From contig JAHHMJ010000293.1 of NCBI GenBank assembly GCA_018678395.1, positions 1 through 5,429 on the forward strand: a DNA stretch of 5,429 nt, read 5' to 3'. This DNA comes from Gemmatimonadota bacterium (lineage in GTDB: Bacteria > Gemmatimonadota > Gemmatimonadetes > Longimicrobiales > Gaopeijiaceae). The notes under the pieces were generated by a model. It saw nothing but the letters and a program-made list of their open reading frames with translations, was not told the origin of the DNA and ran no database searches. Both the position numbers and the translations under genes were made by a program. Shown here in pieces: positions 1-5,429 of this stretch (the stretch's first letter is position 1; each line of letters opens with the position of its first letter).

Positions 1-872
1 CCCGAGAACTGCTGCACCTCGTAGTCCGTCCTCACCTCGGTTCCGCCGGGAATGAACGGCGACGACGTGAGCGCGTCGTTGCGGAAGTTGCCGTACAGCG
101 AGCCCTCGAACTCGTTGGTCCCGCCGCGGGTGATCACGTTGATGATCCCGCCGCCGAAACGCCCGTGCTCGACGTCGAACCCGTTGGTGATGATCTGGAA
201 TTCCTTGATCGATTCGAGGCTGAACACGAACGGAATGCGCGAGCCGCCGCGGTTCTCACCGAAGAACGAGTTGTTGGCGTCCACGCCGTCGATCTGGATG
301 CTCGTCTGGGAGGCACGCATCCCGGCGATGGAGAACTGGCCCCCGGTCGTCTCACCCGGATCCGGCGCCACGAGCCCCGACAGGTTGATGAAGTCGGTGA
401 AGTCCCGGCCGAGGGCCGGCAGGTCTTCGATCTCGAGCTCACCCACGTACTGGGTGACGCCCCCGTCGGACACGTCGATCGGGGGCCGGTCCGCCGAGAC
501 CGTGATGCCCTCCAATTCGACCGCCTGCGTCGAGAGCGTCAGGTTGACCTGGGCGGCCCGACCGATCGTCACGCGGACCGGGAGCGACTCCCGCTGCTCG
601 AAGCCGATCACGTCCGACCGGACGACGTACATGCCGGGAGGGAGCAGCCGGATCACATACCGTCCGTTCTGGTCCGTGAGGCCGGTCCGCTCCAGACCCG
701 TGTCGACGTTGCGGGCCGTGATCACGGCGGACTGGACCACCTCGCCGCTTTCGCCGAGGACCTGCCCCCGGATCTGGCCGGTGGTCGTCGAGTTCTGAGC
801 CGCCACCCCCGGGGCCCCGACCAGGATGGTCAGGACGCAGGCGAGCAGCGGGAAGAGTCGCTGAAGGCGCAT
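1..872 (-). CDS. Oar-like TonB-dependent outer-membrane receptor, N-terminal part (truncated by window edge)
   Basis: This is the N-terminal 290 codons of an outer-membrane receptor; the C-terminal part lies beyond base 1. Residues 1-25 form a Sec signal peptide: basic start MRLQR, hydrophobic core, and a likely cut after VAA before QNS. Residues about 34-113 are a carboxypeptidase regulatory-like beta-sandwich, with the typical DQNGRYVIRLLPPGMY stretch at 67-82. Residues about 130-262 are the TonB plug domain, with QIDGVDANN (193-201), SIKEFQIITN (221-230) and GRFGGGIINVITRGGTNEF (237-255). This layout is that of Oar-like receptors, which normally run to roughly 1000 residues with a 22-strand barrel; the barrel is not in the window. 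Such receptors import substrates across the outer membrane using TonB-ExbBD energy, and some act in protein secretion. The substrate cannot be inferred here. The ATG at 872 is chosen because it opens a clean signal peptide, although no Shine-Dalgarno sequence precedes it. The gene follows two lipoprotein genes on the same strand after 74 nt. Confidence 0.93.
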   Translation of the reverse strand, partial: MRLQRLFPLLACVLTILVGAPGVAAQNSTTTGQIRGQVLGESGEVVQSAVITARNVDTGLERTGLTDQNGRYVIRLLPPGMYVVRSDVIGFEQRESLPVRVTIGRAAQVNLTLSTQAVELEGITVSADRPPIDVSDGGVTQYVGELEIEDLPALGRDFTDFINLSGLVAPDPGETTGGQFSIAGMRASQTSIQIDGVDANNSFFGENRGGSRIPFVFSLESIKEFQIITNGFDVEHGRFGGGIINVITRGGTNEFEGSLYGNFRNDALTSSPFIPGGTEVRTDYEVQQFS

Positions 873-946
873 GGATCGCGTCGTTCGGTGGGAGGCTGCA
901 GAAGGGGTGTGGATTCGACCTTCGGGTCGCCGCGGCTTCTGGACGA
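873..946 (-). other. 74-nt intergenic gap between OB-fold lipoprotein gene and receptor gene
   Basis: This non-coding gap lies between two same-strand genes. It holds a small perfect hairpin at 916-929 and an 8-bp palindrome GCCGCGGC at 929-936. There is no clear Shine-Dalgarno sequence ahead of the receptor start and no T-run, so nothing here looks like an intrinsic terminator. Read-through from the upstream gene into the receptor gene is plausible. A separate receptor promoter cannot be excluded. Confidence 0.5.
916..929. other. short inverted repeat (5-bp stem, 4-nt loop)
   Basis: The plus strand reads CGACC-TTCG-GGTCG, a perfect 5-bp stem with a C(TTCG)G tetraloop. On the transcribed minus strand the loop reads CGAA, so the extra-stable UUCG form would only exist in an antisense transcript. 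The stem does not extend beyond 5 bp and no T-tract follows on either strand. It could be a weak RNA structure in the operon leader of the receptor, or chance in GC-rich DNA. Confidence 0.25.
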
Positions 947-2017
947 TCACGCGCACGGGACCTCCACGATGTCGGCGAGCGAGCGGGGGAAGATCTGGCC
1001 CGCGCCGTTGAAGTTCGCGCCGAAGCCCACGATGTCGTAACAGAGCCCGGCCGTCAGGAGCGTATCGAGATCACCCCGCGGCGCGACCCCGTCGTCGACC
1101 CGGATGGTGGTCCCACCCGAGCCGTCGTCGATGGTGCTGTTCTGCTCGTTCCCGCTCGCGGTGAACGCTTCGAGCAGCTCAGCCGCCTCGACCTTGATCA
1201 GGGCGCCCTGCAGCGGGTCGGTGTAGTCCGACCCGGACGCGGCGATCGCGCCGGTCGTGGTGACCTGTGGCGACAGCGCGCCGACGTTGGCCACCACCGA
1301 GCGAAGCACCACACTCTCGAAGTTGAAGTCGTTGCTGAACTCCTCGACGACGCCGCCGATCTCGATCTGGTCGCCGACCTGGAGCCCCTGCCCTTCCAGC
1401 GAGCCCGAGAAGATCTTGGCTCCCGCCGATTCGTCCTGGATGTAGGTGGTGCTGCTCTCGATCTGTCCCGGGAACGAGGTCACGATGCCCCGGACGATCG
1501 CGAACTCGCCGATGGCCAGCTCCTTCGCCTCGGCGATCGTGATCAGGCAGCCCGCGCGACCCCGAACTTCCGCGAAGCGCGGCTCGTTCTGGTAGACGGT
1601 CACCTGGAGCGGGTTGCGGCAGATGCTCACCCCATCCGGCACCGAAAGCGTATCGACGAAGAGATCGTGGGTCCCGACCGGGAGCCCCGAGACCGCGAAG
1701 CGCCCCGAGGCGTCGGTCGTCGCGGCGCCCCCCGCGAACGTCGCCCCCGTGCCGCGATTCTGCACGGCGACCCCGACGCCGCCGAGGGCCTGGTCCCCGG
1801 AGGCCGGATCGAAGAGGCCGTCTTCCGCCACATCGAAGAACACCAGGCCCTCCACGGAACCCGTCCCGTCGATCGAGAAGGCGTCGGCTGGATCCTCGGC
1901 GCAGCCGGAAAGGACCAGCAGGCCCGCGAAGAGCAGGGCGCCGACCCGAAGTCGAACCCCTCGATGATGCGATGTAGGTCTCATGACTCCGTCTCTTGAA
2001 ATGCCTCGATTCGTCAT
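947..2017 (-). CDS. lipoprotein with SdrD-B-like domain and one OB-fold pair (YhcR-OBF/DUF5689-like)
   Basis: This is a predicted envelope lipoprotein of 356 residues from the first ATG. The lipobox LVLSGC puts the lipidated Cys at 39, followed by AEDPAD. Residues about 52-122 are an SdrD-B/carboxypeptidase-regulatory-like beta-sandwich, with an acidic loop (FDVAEDGLFDPASGD, 61-75) and the closing pattern TTDASGRFAVSGLPVGTH (100-117). Residues about 159-245 look like an OB-fold: IAEAKELAIGEFAIVRGIVT (161-180), YIQDESAG (192-199) and GDQIEIGGVV (215-224). A second, more divergent OB-like segment spans about 268-353. C133/C157 and C326/C355 could form disulfides, as expected outside the cytoplasm. 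The start is uncertain: the second ATG (1984) would give 345 residues with Cys at 28, a more usual signal-peptide length, whereas the ATG at 2017 lies 5 nt after the upstream stop and fits translational coupling. Neither start has a good ribosome binding site. No catalytic residues are recognised; the fold suggests binding of nucleic acid, glycan or protein. Confidence 0.85.
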   Translation of the reverse strand: MTNRGISRDGVMRPTSHHRGVRLRVGALLFAGLLVLSGCAEDPADAFSIDGTGSVEGLVFFDVAEDGLFDPASGDQALGGVGVAVQNRGTGATFAGGAATTDASGRFAVSGLPVGTHDLFVDTLSVPDGVSICRNPLQVTVYQNEPRFAEVRGRAGCLITIAEAKELAIGEFAIVRGIVTSFPGQIESSTTYIQDESAGAKIFSGSLEGQGLQVGDQIEIGGVVEEFSNDFNFESVVLRSVVANVGALSPQVTTTGAIAASGSDYTDPLQGALIKVEAAELLEAFTASGNEQNSTIDDGSGGTTIRVDDGVAPRGDLDTLLTAGLCYDIVGFGANFNGAGQIFPRSLADIVEVPCA

Positions 2018-2022
2018 CGTCG

Positions 2023-4431
2023 TCAGCCCCCCACCTGAAGGTCCGCCGCGTCGCGCAGTTCGATCCGGTACGGCTGATCCAGCCGGTCGTCGGTGCCGAG
2101 CGTTCCGGTGACCGTCACGGACGCGCCCGGAGCGGGCCAGGCCGCGGGGAGCACCCCGTTGCGGCTGTCGACGTAGATGGTCGCCATGCCGCCTGCGGCG
2201 TCACGGACCGTGACCTCCTGGTTGTCGAAGGACAGCGTCTCCACGTTCACCAGGGTGCCCGACACCTGCACGAGCTCTCCCTGGTACAGACCGGCGTTCA
2301 CCGCCGCCGCGGGCACCACGCGCGGAGCGAGCGGAGGCCCACCCCCGATGACCGTCACGACGTCCGGACTCATCTGGACCTCGCTGCGGAAGGACCCGAC
2401 CGTACCCGTGATGCGGACGCGATCCCCGCGGTTCAGATTGGGCGCTCCGTTCTGGAACGCGCTCATACCTCCCGTGCCGTCCTGGAAGAAGTAGACCCGC
2501 GAATCCCAGCTCGTCTGCCAGGTGACGACCGCCTCGATCGTGACGGTCATTCCGTCCATCGAGCGCGCCTCGGCGACCGAGATCTGGCCGGCCGTCGCAA
2601 CCACGAGGTCCTCGGTACCCCGGGCCTCGACACGCGCCGCCGGGTCGTTGCGATCATCGTTTCCGATGACCCCGGTCACCCGCACCGTCGCCCCGGGCGC
2701 CGGCCAGGCACCCGAGCCGAGGCCGGTCCGGCTGTCCACGTAGACCGAGAACTCCGTTCCCGCCGCATCGCGGATCGTGACGTCCTGGTTGTCGAAGCTC
2801 AGCACGTTCACCGAGACCAGTTCGCCGGTCACCGTCACCAGCTCGCCCTGGAACGACCCGGCGTTGATCTCCGCACCCGTCACGCCGCGCGGACTGGGCG
2901 CGGGACCGCTGCCGACGACCGTCACCGACTGCGGACTCATCTGAACCTCGCCACGGAACGCTCCGATCGTACCGCGGATCTGAACCACGTCGCCGCGTTG
3001 GAGCGCCTCGGCGCCTCCGAAGAACACGCTGATGCCGCCCGTCGCGTCCTGGAGGAAGAACACGCGGTCGTCCCAGTTCGCCTGCCAGGAGATCACGCCC
3101 TGGATGACCACCGACTCTCCGTCGCGCGTGCGCGCGTCGGCGATCGACAGCGCCGAGCCCCCGAGCTGGAGGTCTTCCGCGAACCGCACTTCGAGCCGGC
3201 TGGGCAGAGCGTCGCGCTCGTCGAAGCCCAGGACGCCGGTGAGGCCGTAGGTGCTCCCCACCGACCAGTCACCCGCGTCCACACCCGTGCGGTTGTCGAC
3301 GTAGATCGAGAAGGTCGTGCCGGCTCCATCCGTCACCGTGACGACGTGCGTTCCGAAGTTGTTCACCAGGTCCACGGCCTGGACGATCCCGTCGATCGTC
3401 ACCAGCTCGCCCTGGAACATCCCGGCGTTGATTTCGTCACCGGTCACCGCACGGGGCGTCGGCTCGCCGACGTCACCGAAGTTCTCGAGGGCGACGACCG
3501 GAGAGACCTGAAGCTCTCCACGGAACGCGCCTCGCGTCCCCGTGATCTCGATCTCCTCTCCGATCTGGAGGTCGGGACCATCGAAATCGAAGACGTTGAT
3601 CCCCGCGGTGCCGTCCTGCAGGAAGTAGCTCCGGGAGTCCCACTGCGCCTGCCAGGTCACCACCCCTCGGATCGTGACCGTCTGGCCATCCGCGGCAGCG
3701 CGCGCATCCGCGACATCCACGCGCAGCGTTCCGGTGAACAGCACCGGCAGTGACGCCGCCTGTTCGGGTGCGAGCATCAGCGTCTGGGTCGTGCCGCCCA
3801 CGATCTCCATCGTCTCGAGCGCGTCGACCTCGACCGTGTAGGTGCCGGGTCTCAGTCCCATGAAGGCGTACGCGCCGTCCGCGCTCGTCTGTAGCGTCGC
3901 GATGGGCGTACCCGTCGCGGTGCTCCCGGCGTAGAGCGCCATCCCGATGCCGGCGGCAGGCAGGTCGGCGGCCGGATCGAAGTCCCCGCTGTCGTCGTCG
4001 TCGCGGAAGAGGCGTCCGGTGATCGAGGCCGGGAACCACGTGAACCGGAATTCGGTCTCGAGTGCGGCCCCACGGAAGGGTGCCACGACCACGGGGTTGG
4101 CCGCCGTGGAGAGCGCGGAGCCCGTGGGCATCGTCCCGCCGAACTGCACTTCGTAGCTGCCGGGTAGCAGCCCCTCGAGCGTCGCCTGGCCCTCCGCTCC
4201 GGTCGTCGCATCTCCACCGGCACCACCCGAGGTCGACGTGGCGGTGATCGTCACGGATGCAATCGGTTCATCGACCCCGGCCGTCCACACTCCGTCGCCG
4301 TTCGTGTCCACGTAGGCGCGAACCGTCAGGGTGGAGGGGGAACCCGTCGCGAGGGTGATGCTCTCCTCGTCACAGCCGACGAGCGCGAGGAGGGCGGCGA
4401 CCGCGAGAACTCGCGGGAAAGACCGTCTCAT
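2023..4431 (-). CDS. large lipoprotein with two SdrD-B-like domains and three tandem OB-fold pairs
   Basis: This is an 802-residue predicted surface or periplasmic lipoprotein. Signal peptide MRRSFPRVLAVAALLALVGC gives lipidated Cys20, the only cysteine, followed by acidic DEES. Residues about 34-130 and 135-205 are two SdrD-B/Cna-B-like beta-sandwiches with acidic, possibly calcium-binding loops (DTNGDGVW at 42-49; DDDDSGDFD at 144-152) and closing turns LPGSYEV and LRPGTYTV. Three units of about 189 residues follow (about 237-425, 426-614, 615-802). Each starts with an OB-fold resembling YhcR-OBF/DUF5689 domains (WQAQWDSRSYFLQDGTAGI at 260-278, then GxxxxIxGTxGxFRxExQxSP) and ends with a second OB-like segment (GELVxVxG, YVDSRTG, VTGxLGxDDR). 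The related domain occurs in secreted nucleases, but no nuclease domain is present, so a binding or scaffold role is inferred. The ATG at 4431 is chosen over one 25 codons upstream because it has AGGAG at a 6-nt spacing and opens directly into the signal peptide. The next gene starts 5 nt after the stop. Confidence 0.88.
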   Translation of the reverse strand: MRRSFPRVLAVAALLALVGCDEESITLATGSPSTLTVRAYVDTNGDGVWTAGVDEPIASVTITATSTSGGAGGDATTGAEGQATLEGLLPGSYEVQFGGTMPTGSALSTAANPVVVAPFRGAALETEFRFTWFPASITGRLFRDDDDSGDFDPAADLPAAGIGMALYAGSTATGTPIATLQTSADGAYAFMGLRPGTYTVEVDALETMEIVGGTTQTLMLAPEQAASLPVLFTGTLRVDVADARAAADGQTVTIRGVVTWQAQWDSRSYFLQDGTAGINVFDFDGPDLQIGEEIEITGTRGAFRGELQVSPVVALENFGDVGEPTPRAVTGDEINAGMFQGELVTIDGIVQAVDLVNNFGTHVVTVTDGAGTTFSIYVDNRTGVDAGDWSVGSTYGLTGVLGFDERDALPSRLEVRFAEDLQLGGSALSIADARTRDGESVVIQGVISWQANWDDRVFFLQDATGGISVFFGGAEALQRGDVVQIRGTIGAFRGEVQMSPQSVTVVGSGPAPSPRGVTGAEINAGSFQGELVTVTGELVSVNVLSFDNQDVTIRDAAGTEFSVYVDSRTGLGSGAWPAPGATVRVTGVIGNDDRNDPAARVEARGTEDLVVATAGQISVAEARSMDGMTVTIEAVVTWQTSWDSRVYFFQDGTGGMSAFQNGAPNLNRGDRVRITGTVGSFRSEVQMSPDVVTVIGGGPPLAPRVVPAAAVNAGLYQGELVQVSGTLVNVETLSFDNQEVTVRDAAGGMATIYVDSRNGVLPAAWPAPGASVTVTGTLGTDDRLDQPYRIELRDAADLQVGG
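2026..3723 (-). repeat. three in-frame tandem repeats of 567 nt (189 codons) coding for OB-fold pairs
   Basis: Approximate unit borders are 3723-3157, 3156-2590 and 2589-2026. The spacing is exact at anchor points: the plus-strand hexamer CTGCCA, opposite the conserved Trp-Gln codons, lies at 3649, 3082 and 2515, two steps of 567. Units 2 and 3 align without gaps at about 58% amino-acid identity by hand count. Unit 1 needs small compensating gaps and is more divergent. Shared motifs per unit are TWQxxWDSRxYFxQDxTxG, GTxGxFRxExQxSP, NAGxxQGELV, LSFDNQxVTxRDAAG (units 2 and 3 only), YVDSRxG and AWPAPG (units 2 and 3 only). The pattern indicates internal duplication, with the 2/3 copy event most recent. 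Confidence 0.9.
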
Positions 4432-4597
4432 GCGGAACTCCTGAGACACACAGGATGAAGGAGGAGCAGGGGCGCTCGACCGCCATGAGCCTCCGGCGAG
4501 GACCAACCGACCCTCGACGATTCAAATGCCGACCGAGCCTACCTAACTTGGGCGAACGAGCAGGCTTCGTCGACCCCTTTTCGTCACGATCGACTTC
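4432..4597. promoter_or_regulatory. divergent intergenic region, likely holding promoters for both directions
   Basis: This 166-nt gap lies between divergently read genes, so it must hold the leftward operon's promoter and probably one for the rightward gene. It includes the least GC-rich stretch of the area (about 4520-4550). A weak sigma70-like pair reads rightward: TTCAAA at 4521-4526 and TAACTT at 4544-4549 with a 17-nt spacer, the latter matching only 3 of 6 consensus bases. No convincing leftward -35/-10 pair and no clear operator palindrome were seen. The assignment rests on gene arrangement more than on motifs. Confidence 0.4.
4438..4442 (-). promoter_or_regulatory. ribosome binding site AGGAG that fixes the start at 4431
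   Basis: On the minus strand AGGAG is followed by the 6-nt spacer TTCCGC and then ATG. This is the only clear Shine-Dalgarno match ahead of any of the four genes. It decides between this start and the in-frame ATG at 4506, which would put 25 non-signal-like residues ahead of the signal peptide. Confidence 0.8.
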
Positions 4598-5429
4598 ATG
4601 GAATTCCGCCCTCTCCGTAGCGTCTTCGGCGCCACCGCGTGCGCCCTCACAATGGTCCTCTCGGGGTGCGGTTCGGGGGGTGGCGGAACCACCCCGACGC
4701 CGACCGCTCCCACGATCACCGTGCAGGGAATCGAGGACGGCGGGAGCTACGAGAGCTCGGTCACCTTCACGATCTCGATCGACCGCGGCACCTATCAGGC
4801 CACGTTGGACGACCGGCCGCTACTCGGCCCCTCCGCCACCGTCGACTCCCCCGGCGACTACACCCTCGAGGTCACCGCCCGGAACCAGGAGGCGACGGCC
4901 GAATTGACGATCGACTTCACGGTCGTCGGAGCGCCGGGGGGCGTACTGATCGTCCGGTTGTTCGATCTGGGCGACAACAGCGCCGGCGGGGGCGGAGACG
5001 CCATCCTCCTGACCGACTCCTCGAGTGCGGGCCTGGACCACTTCCTGGTGGACGCCGGTCCGGCCGGCACCGACGGGGACGACGAGGACTACGTGCACAC
5101 GCGGCTCGCGGCGCTCGGCGTCTCGGAGCTTCGAGGACTTCTGCTCACCCACGCGCACACCGACCACTTCCGCGGGATGCCCGACGTCCTCGACGGAGCC
5201 CGCGTCGAGATCTTCTATCACAACGGCCAGGTTCGCAGCTTCGCCGAGTACACGTCGTTCATCGCGAACGCGACCGCTCGGGCCGACGAGGTCGTGATTC
5301 CGGCGACCCCGCTCCAGGAGACCCTCGCCGGAGGTACCGAACTCACGATTCTCCCGCCCCTGACGCGCTACCTGGACAACCGGAGCGCGGGGAGTCAGGA
5401 GTTGAACGACGGCTCCATCGGTGTCCTGG
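4598..5429 (+). CDS. lipoprotein with Ig-like region and ComEC-type metallo-beta-lactamase domain (truncated at 3' end)
   Basis: The first 277 codons of a predicted exported hydrolase are present; the stop lies beyond the window. The signal peptide ends in lipobox VLSGC with Cys24, followed by a flexible Gly then Thr/Pro linker (25-38). Residues about 39-110 form a short beta-rich, Ig-like segment. From about 116 the protein matches the MBL-fold domain seen at the C-terminus of ComEC: VRLFDLGDNSAGGGGDAILL (119-138), the DAG turn at 152-154, LGVSELRGLLLTHAHTDHFR (173-192) with metal ligands H185, H187, D189 and H190, and NDGSIGVL (270-277), matching the conserved NDxSLVL stretch of ComEC-type domains. 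Family members are metal-dependent hydrolases, several acting on nucleic acid phosphodiesters; the substrate here is unknown. An in-frame stop at 4544 and no other in-frame ATG before 4598 support this start. No Shine-Dalgarno sequence is visible. The gene is divergent from the OB-fold lipoprotein operon. Confidence 0.88.
   Translation, partial: MEFRPLRSVFGATACALTMVLSGCGSGGGGTTPTPTAPTITVQGIEDGGSYESSVTFTISIDRGTYQATLDDRPLLGPSATVDSPGDYTLEVTARNQEATAELTIDFTVVGAPGGVLIVRLFDLGDNSAGGGGDAILLTDSSSAGLDHFLVDAGPAGTDGDDEDYVHTRLAALGVSELRGLLLTHAHTDHFRGMPDVLDGARVEIFYHNGQVRSFAEYTSFIANATARADEVVIPATPLQETLAGGTELTILPPLTRYLDNRSAGSQELNDGSIGVL

Noticed and set aside
916..936. Intrinsic terminator between the second lipoprotein gene and the receptor gene
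   Set aside because: The stem is only 5 bp and there is no T-run after it on either strand.
52..1040. Two plus-strand open frames (52-798 and 165-1040) opposite the receptor gene
   Set aside because: The minus strand here gives a textbook signal peptide, regulatory domain and TonB plug. The plus-strand frames give low-complexity Arg/Pro/Ser-rich peptides and overlap each other, so they are shadows.
2026..3723. Tandem repeats as a CRISPR array or satellite
   Set aside because: The 567-nt units are coding, in frame and diverged with amino-acid conservation, so they are protein domain duplications.
1996..3753. A 585-codon open frame on the plus strand opposite the 802-residue lipoprotein gene
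   Set aside because: Its translation is Arg/His/Asp/Pro-rich with no domain, signal or repeat logic of its own. It mirrors the 567-nt repeats of the minus-strand gene. High GC at third positions keeps the antisense frame free of stops.
4431..4432. Start of the 802-residue gene at the in-frame ATG at 4506
   Set aside because: It would place 25 residues of non-signal sequence ahead of a perfect lipoprotein signal peptide and lacks a ribosome binding site. The ATG at 4431 has AGGAG at 6 nt.
4455..4907. A 150-codon plus-strand frame with AAGGAGGAG nearby (4458-4466)
   Set aside because: It overlaps the MBL lipoprotein gene in another frame and is Arg/Ser/Pro-rich without a recognisable fold. 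The purine-rich site is too far (18 nt) from the only downstream ATG (4485) that it could serve.
4820..5221. A 133-codon minus-strand frame inside the MBL gene
   Set aside because: It is antisense to a segment with the clear HxHxDH motif and conserved MBL strands. It has no start signal and is Val/Gly/Arg-biased as expected of a shadow.

Overview
The window is GC-rich, gene-dense bacterial DNA in which all four genes encode exported proteins: three lipoproteins and one outer-membrane receptor. The receptor is of the Oar-like type, with an N-terminal carboxypeptidase regulatory-like domain. Together with the lipoproteins this means a Gram-negative, outer-membrane-bearing bacterium. Oar-like receptors and Cna-B/SdrD-B-type surface lipoproteins are typical of environmental Gemmatimonadota, Acidobacteriota and related FCB-type lineages. 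I favour that range, but nothing here fixes the phylum.

Layout. Three genes read leftward (minus strand) and are likely co-transcribed. In order of transcription: (1) an 802-residue lipoprotein (4431 to 2023) with two SdrD-B-like beta-sandwich domains followed by three tandem 189-residue units, each apparently a pair of OB-fold domains; (2) 5 nt later, a second lipoprotein (2017 to 947) with one SdrD-B/carboxypeptidase-regulatory-like domain and a single OB-fold pair; (3) after a 74-nt gap, the N-terminal 290 residues of an Oar-like TonB-dependent receptor (872 to the window edge). A 166-nt divergent intergenic region (4432-4597) separates this cluster from (4), a rightward lipoprotein (4598 to the window edge) with an Ig-like region and a ComEC-type metallo-beta-lactamase domain carrying an intact HxHxDH motif.

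How they may work together. OB-folds of this type (YhcR-OBF/DUF5689-like) are best known from secreted nucleases such as the NucH/ExeM group, and the MBL domain resembles the C-terminal domain of the DNA-uptake protein ComEC. A cell-surface module that binds extracellular nucleic acid or another polyanion, cuts it and passes products to a TonB-dependent receptor is therefore plausible. This is inference from domains and gene order: neither OB lipoprotein has a visible catalytic domain, and the receptor's substrate cannot be read from the part present.

No tRNA, rRNA, CRISPR array, insertion sequence or other mobile element was seen. The long plus-strand open frames across the leftward genes are antisense shadows caused by high GC.
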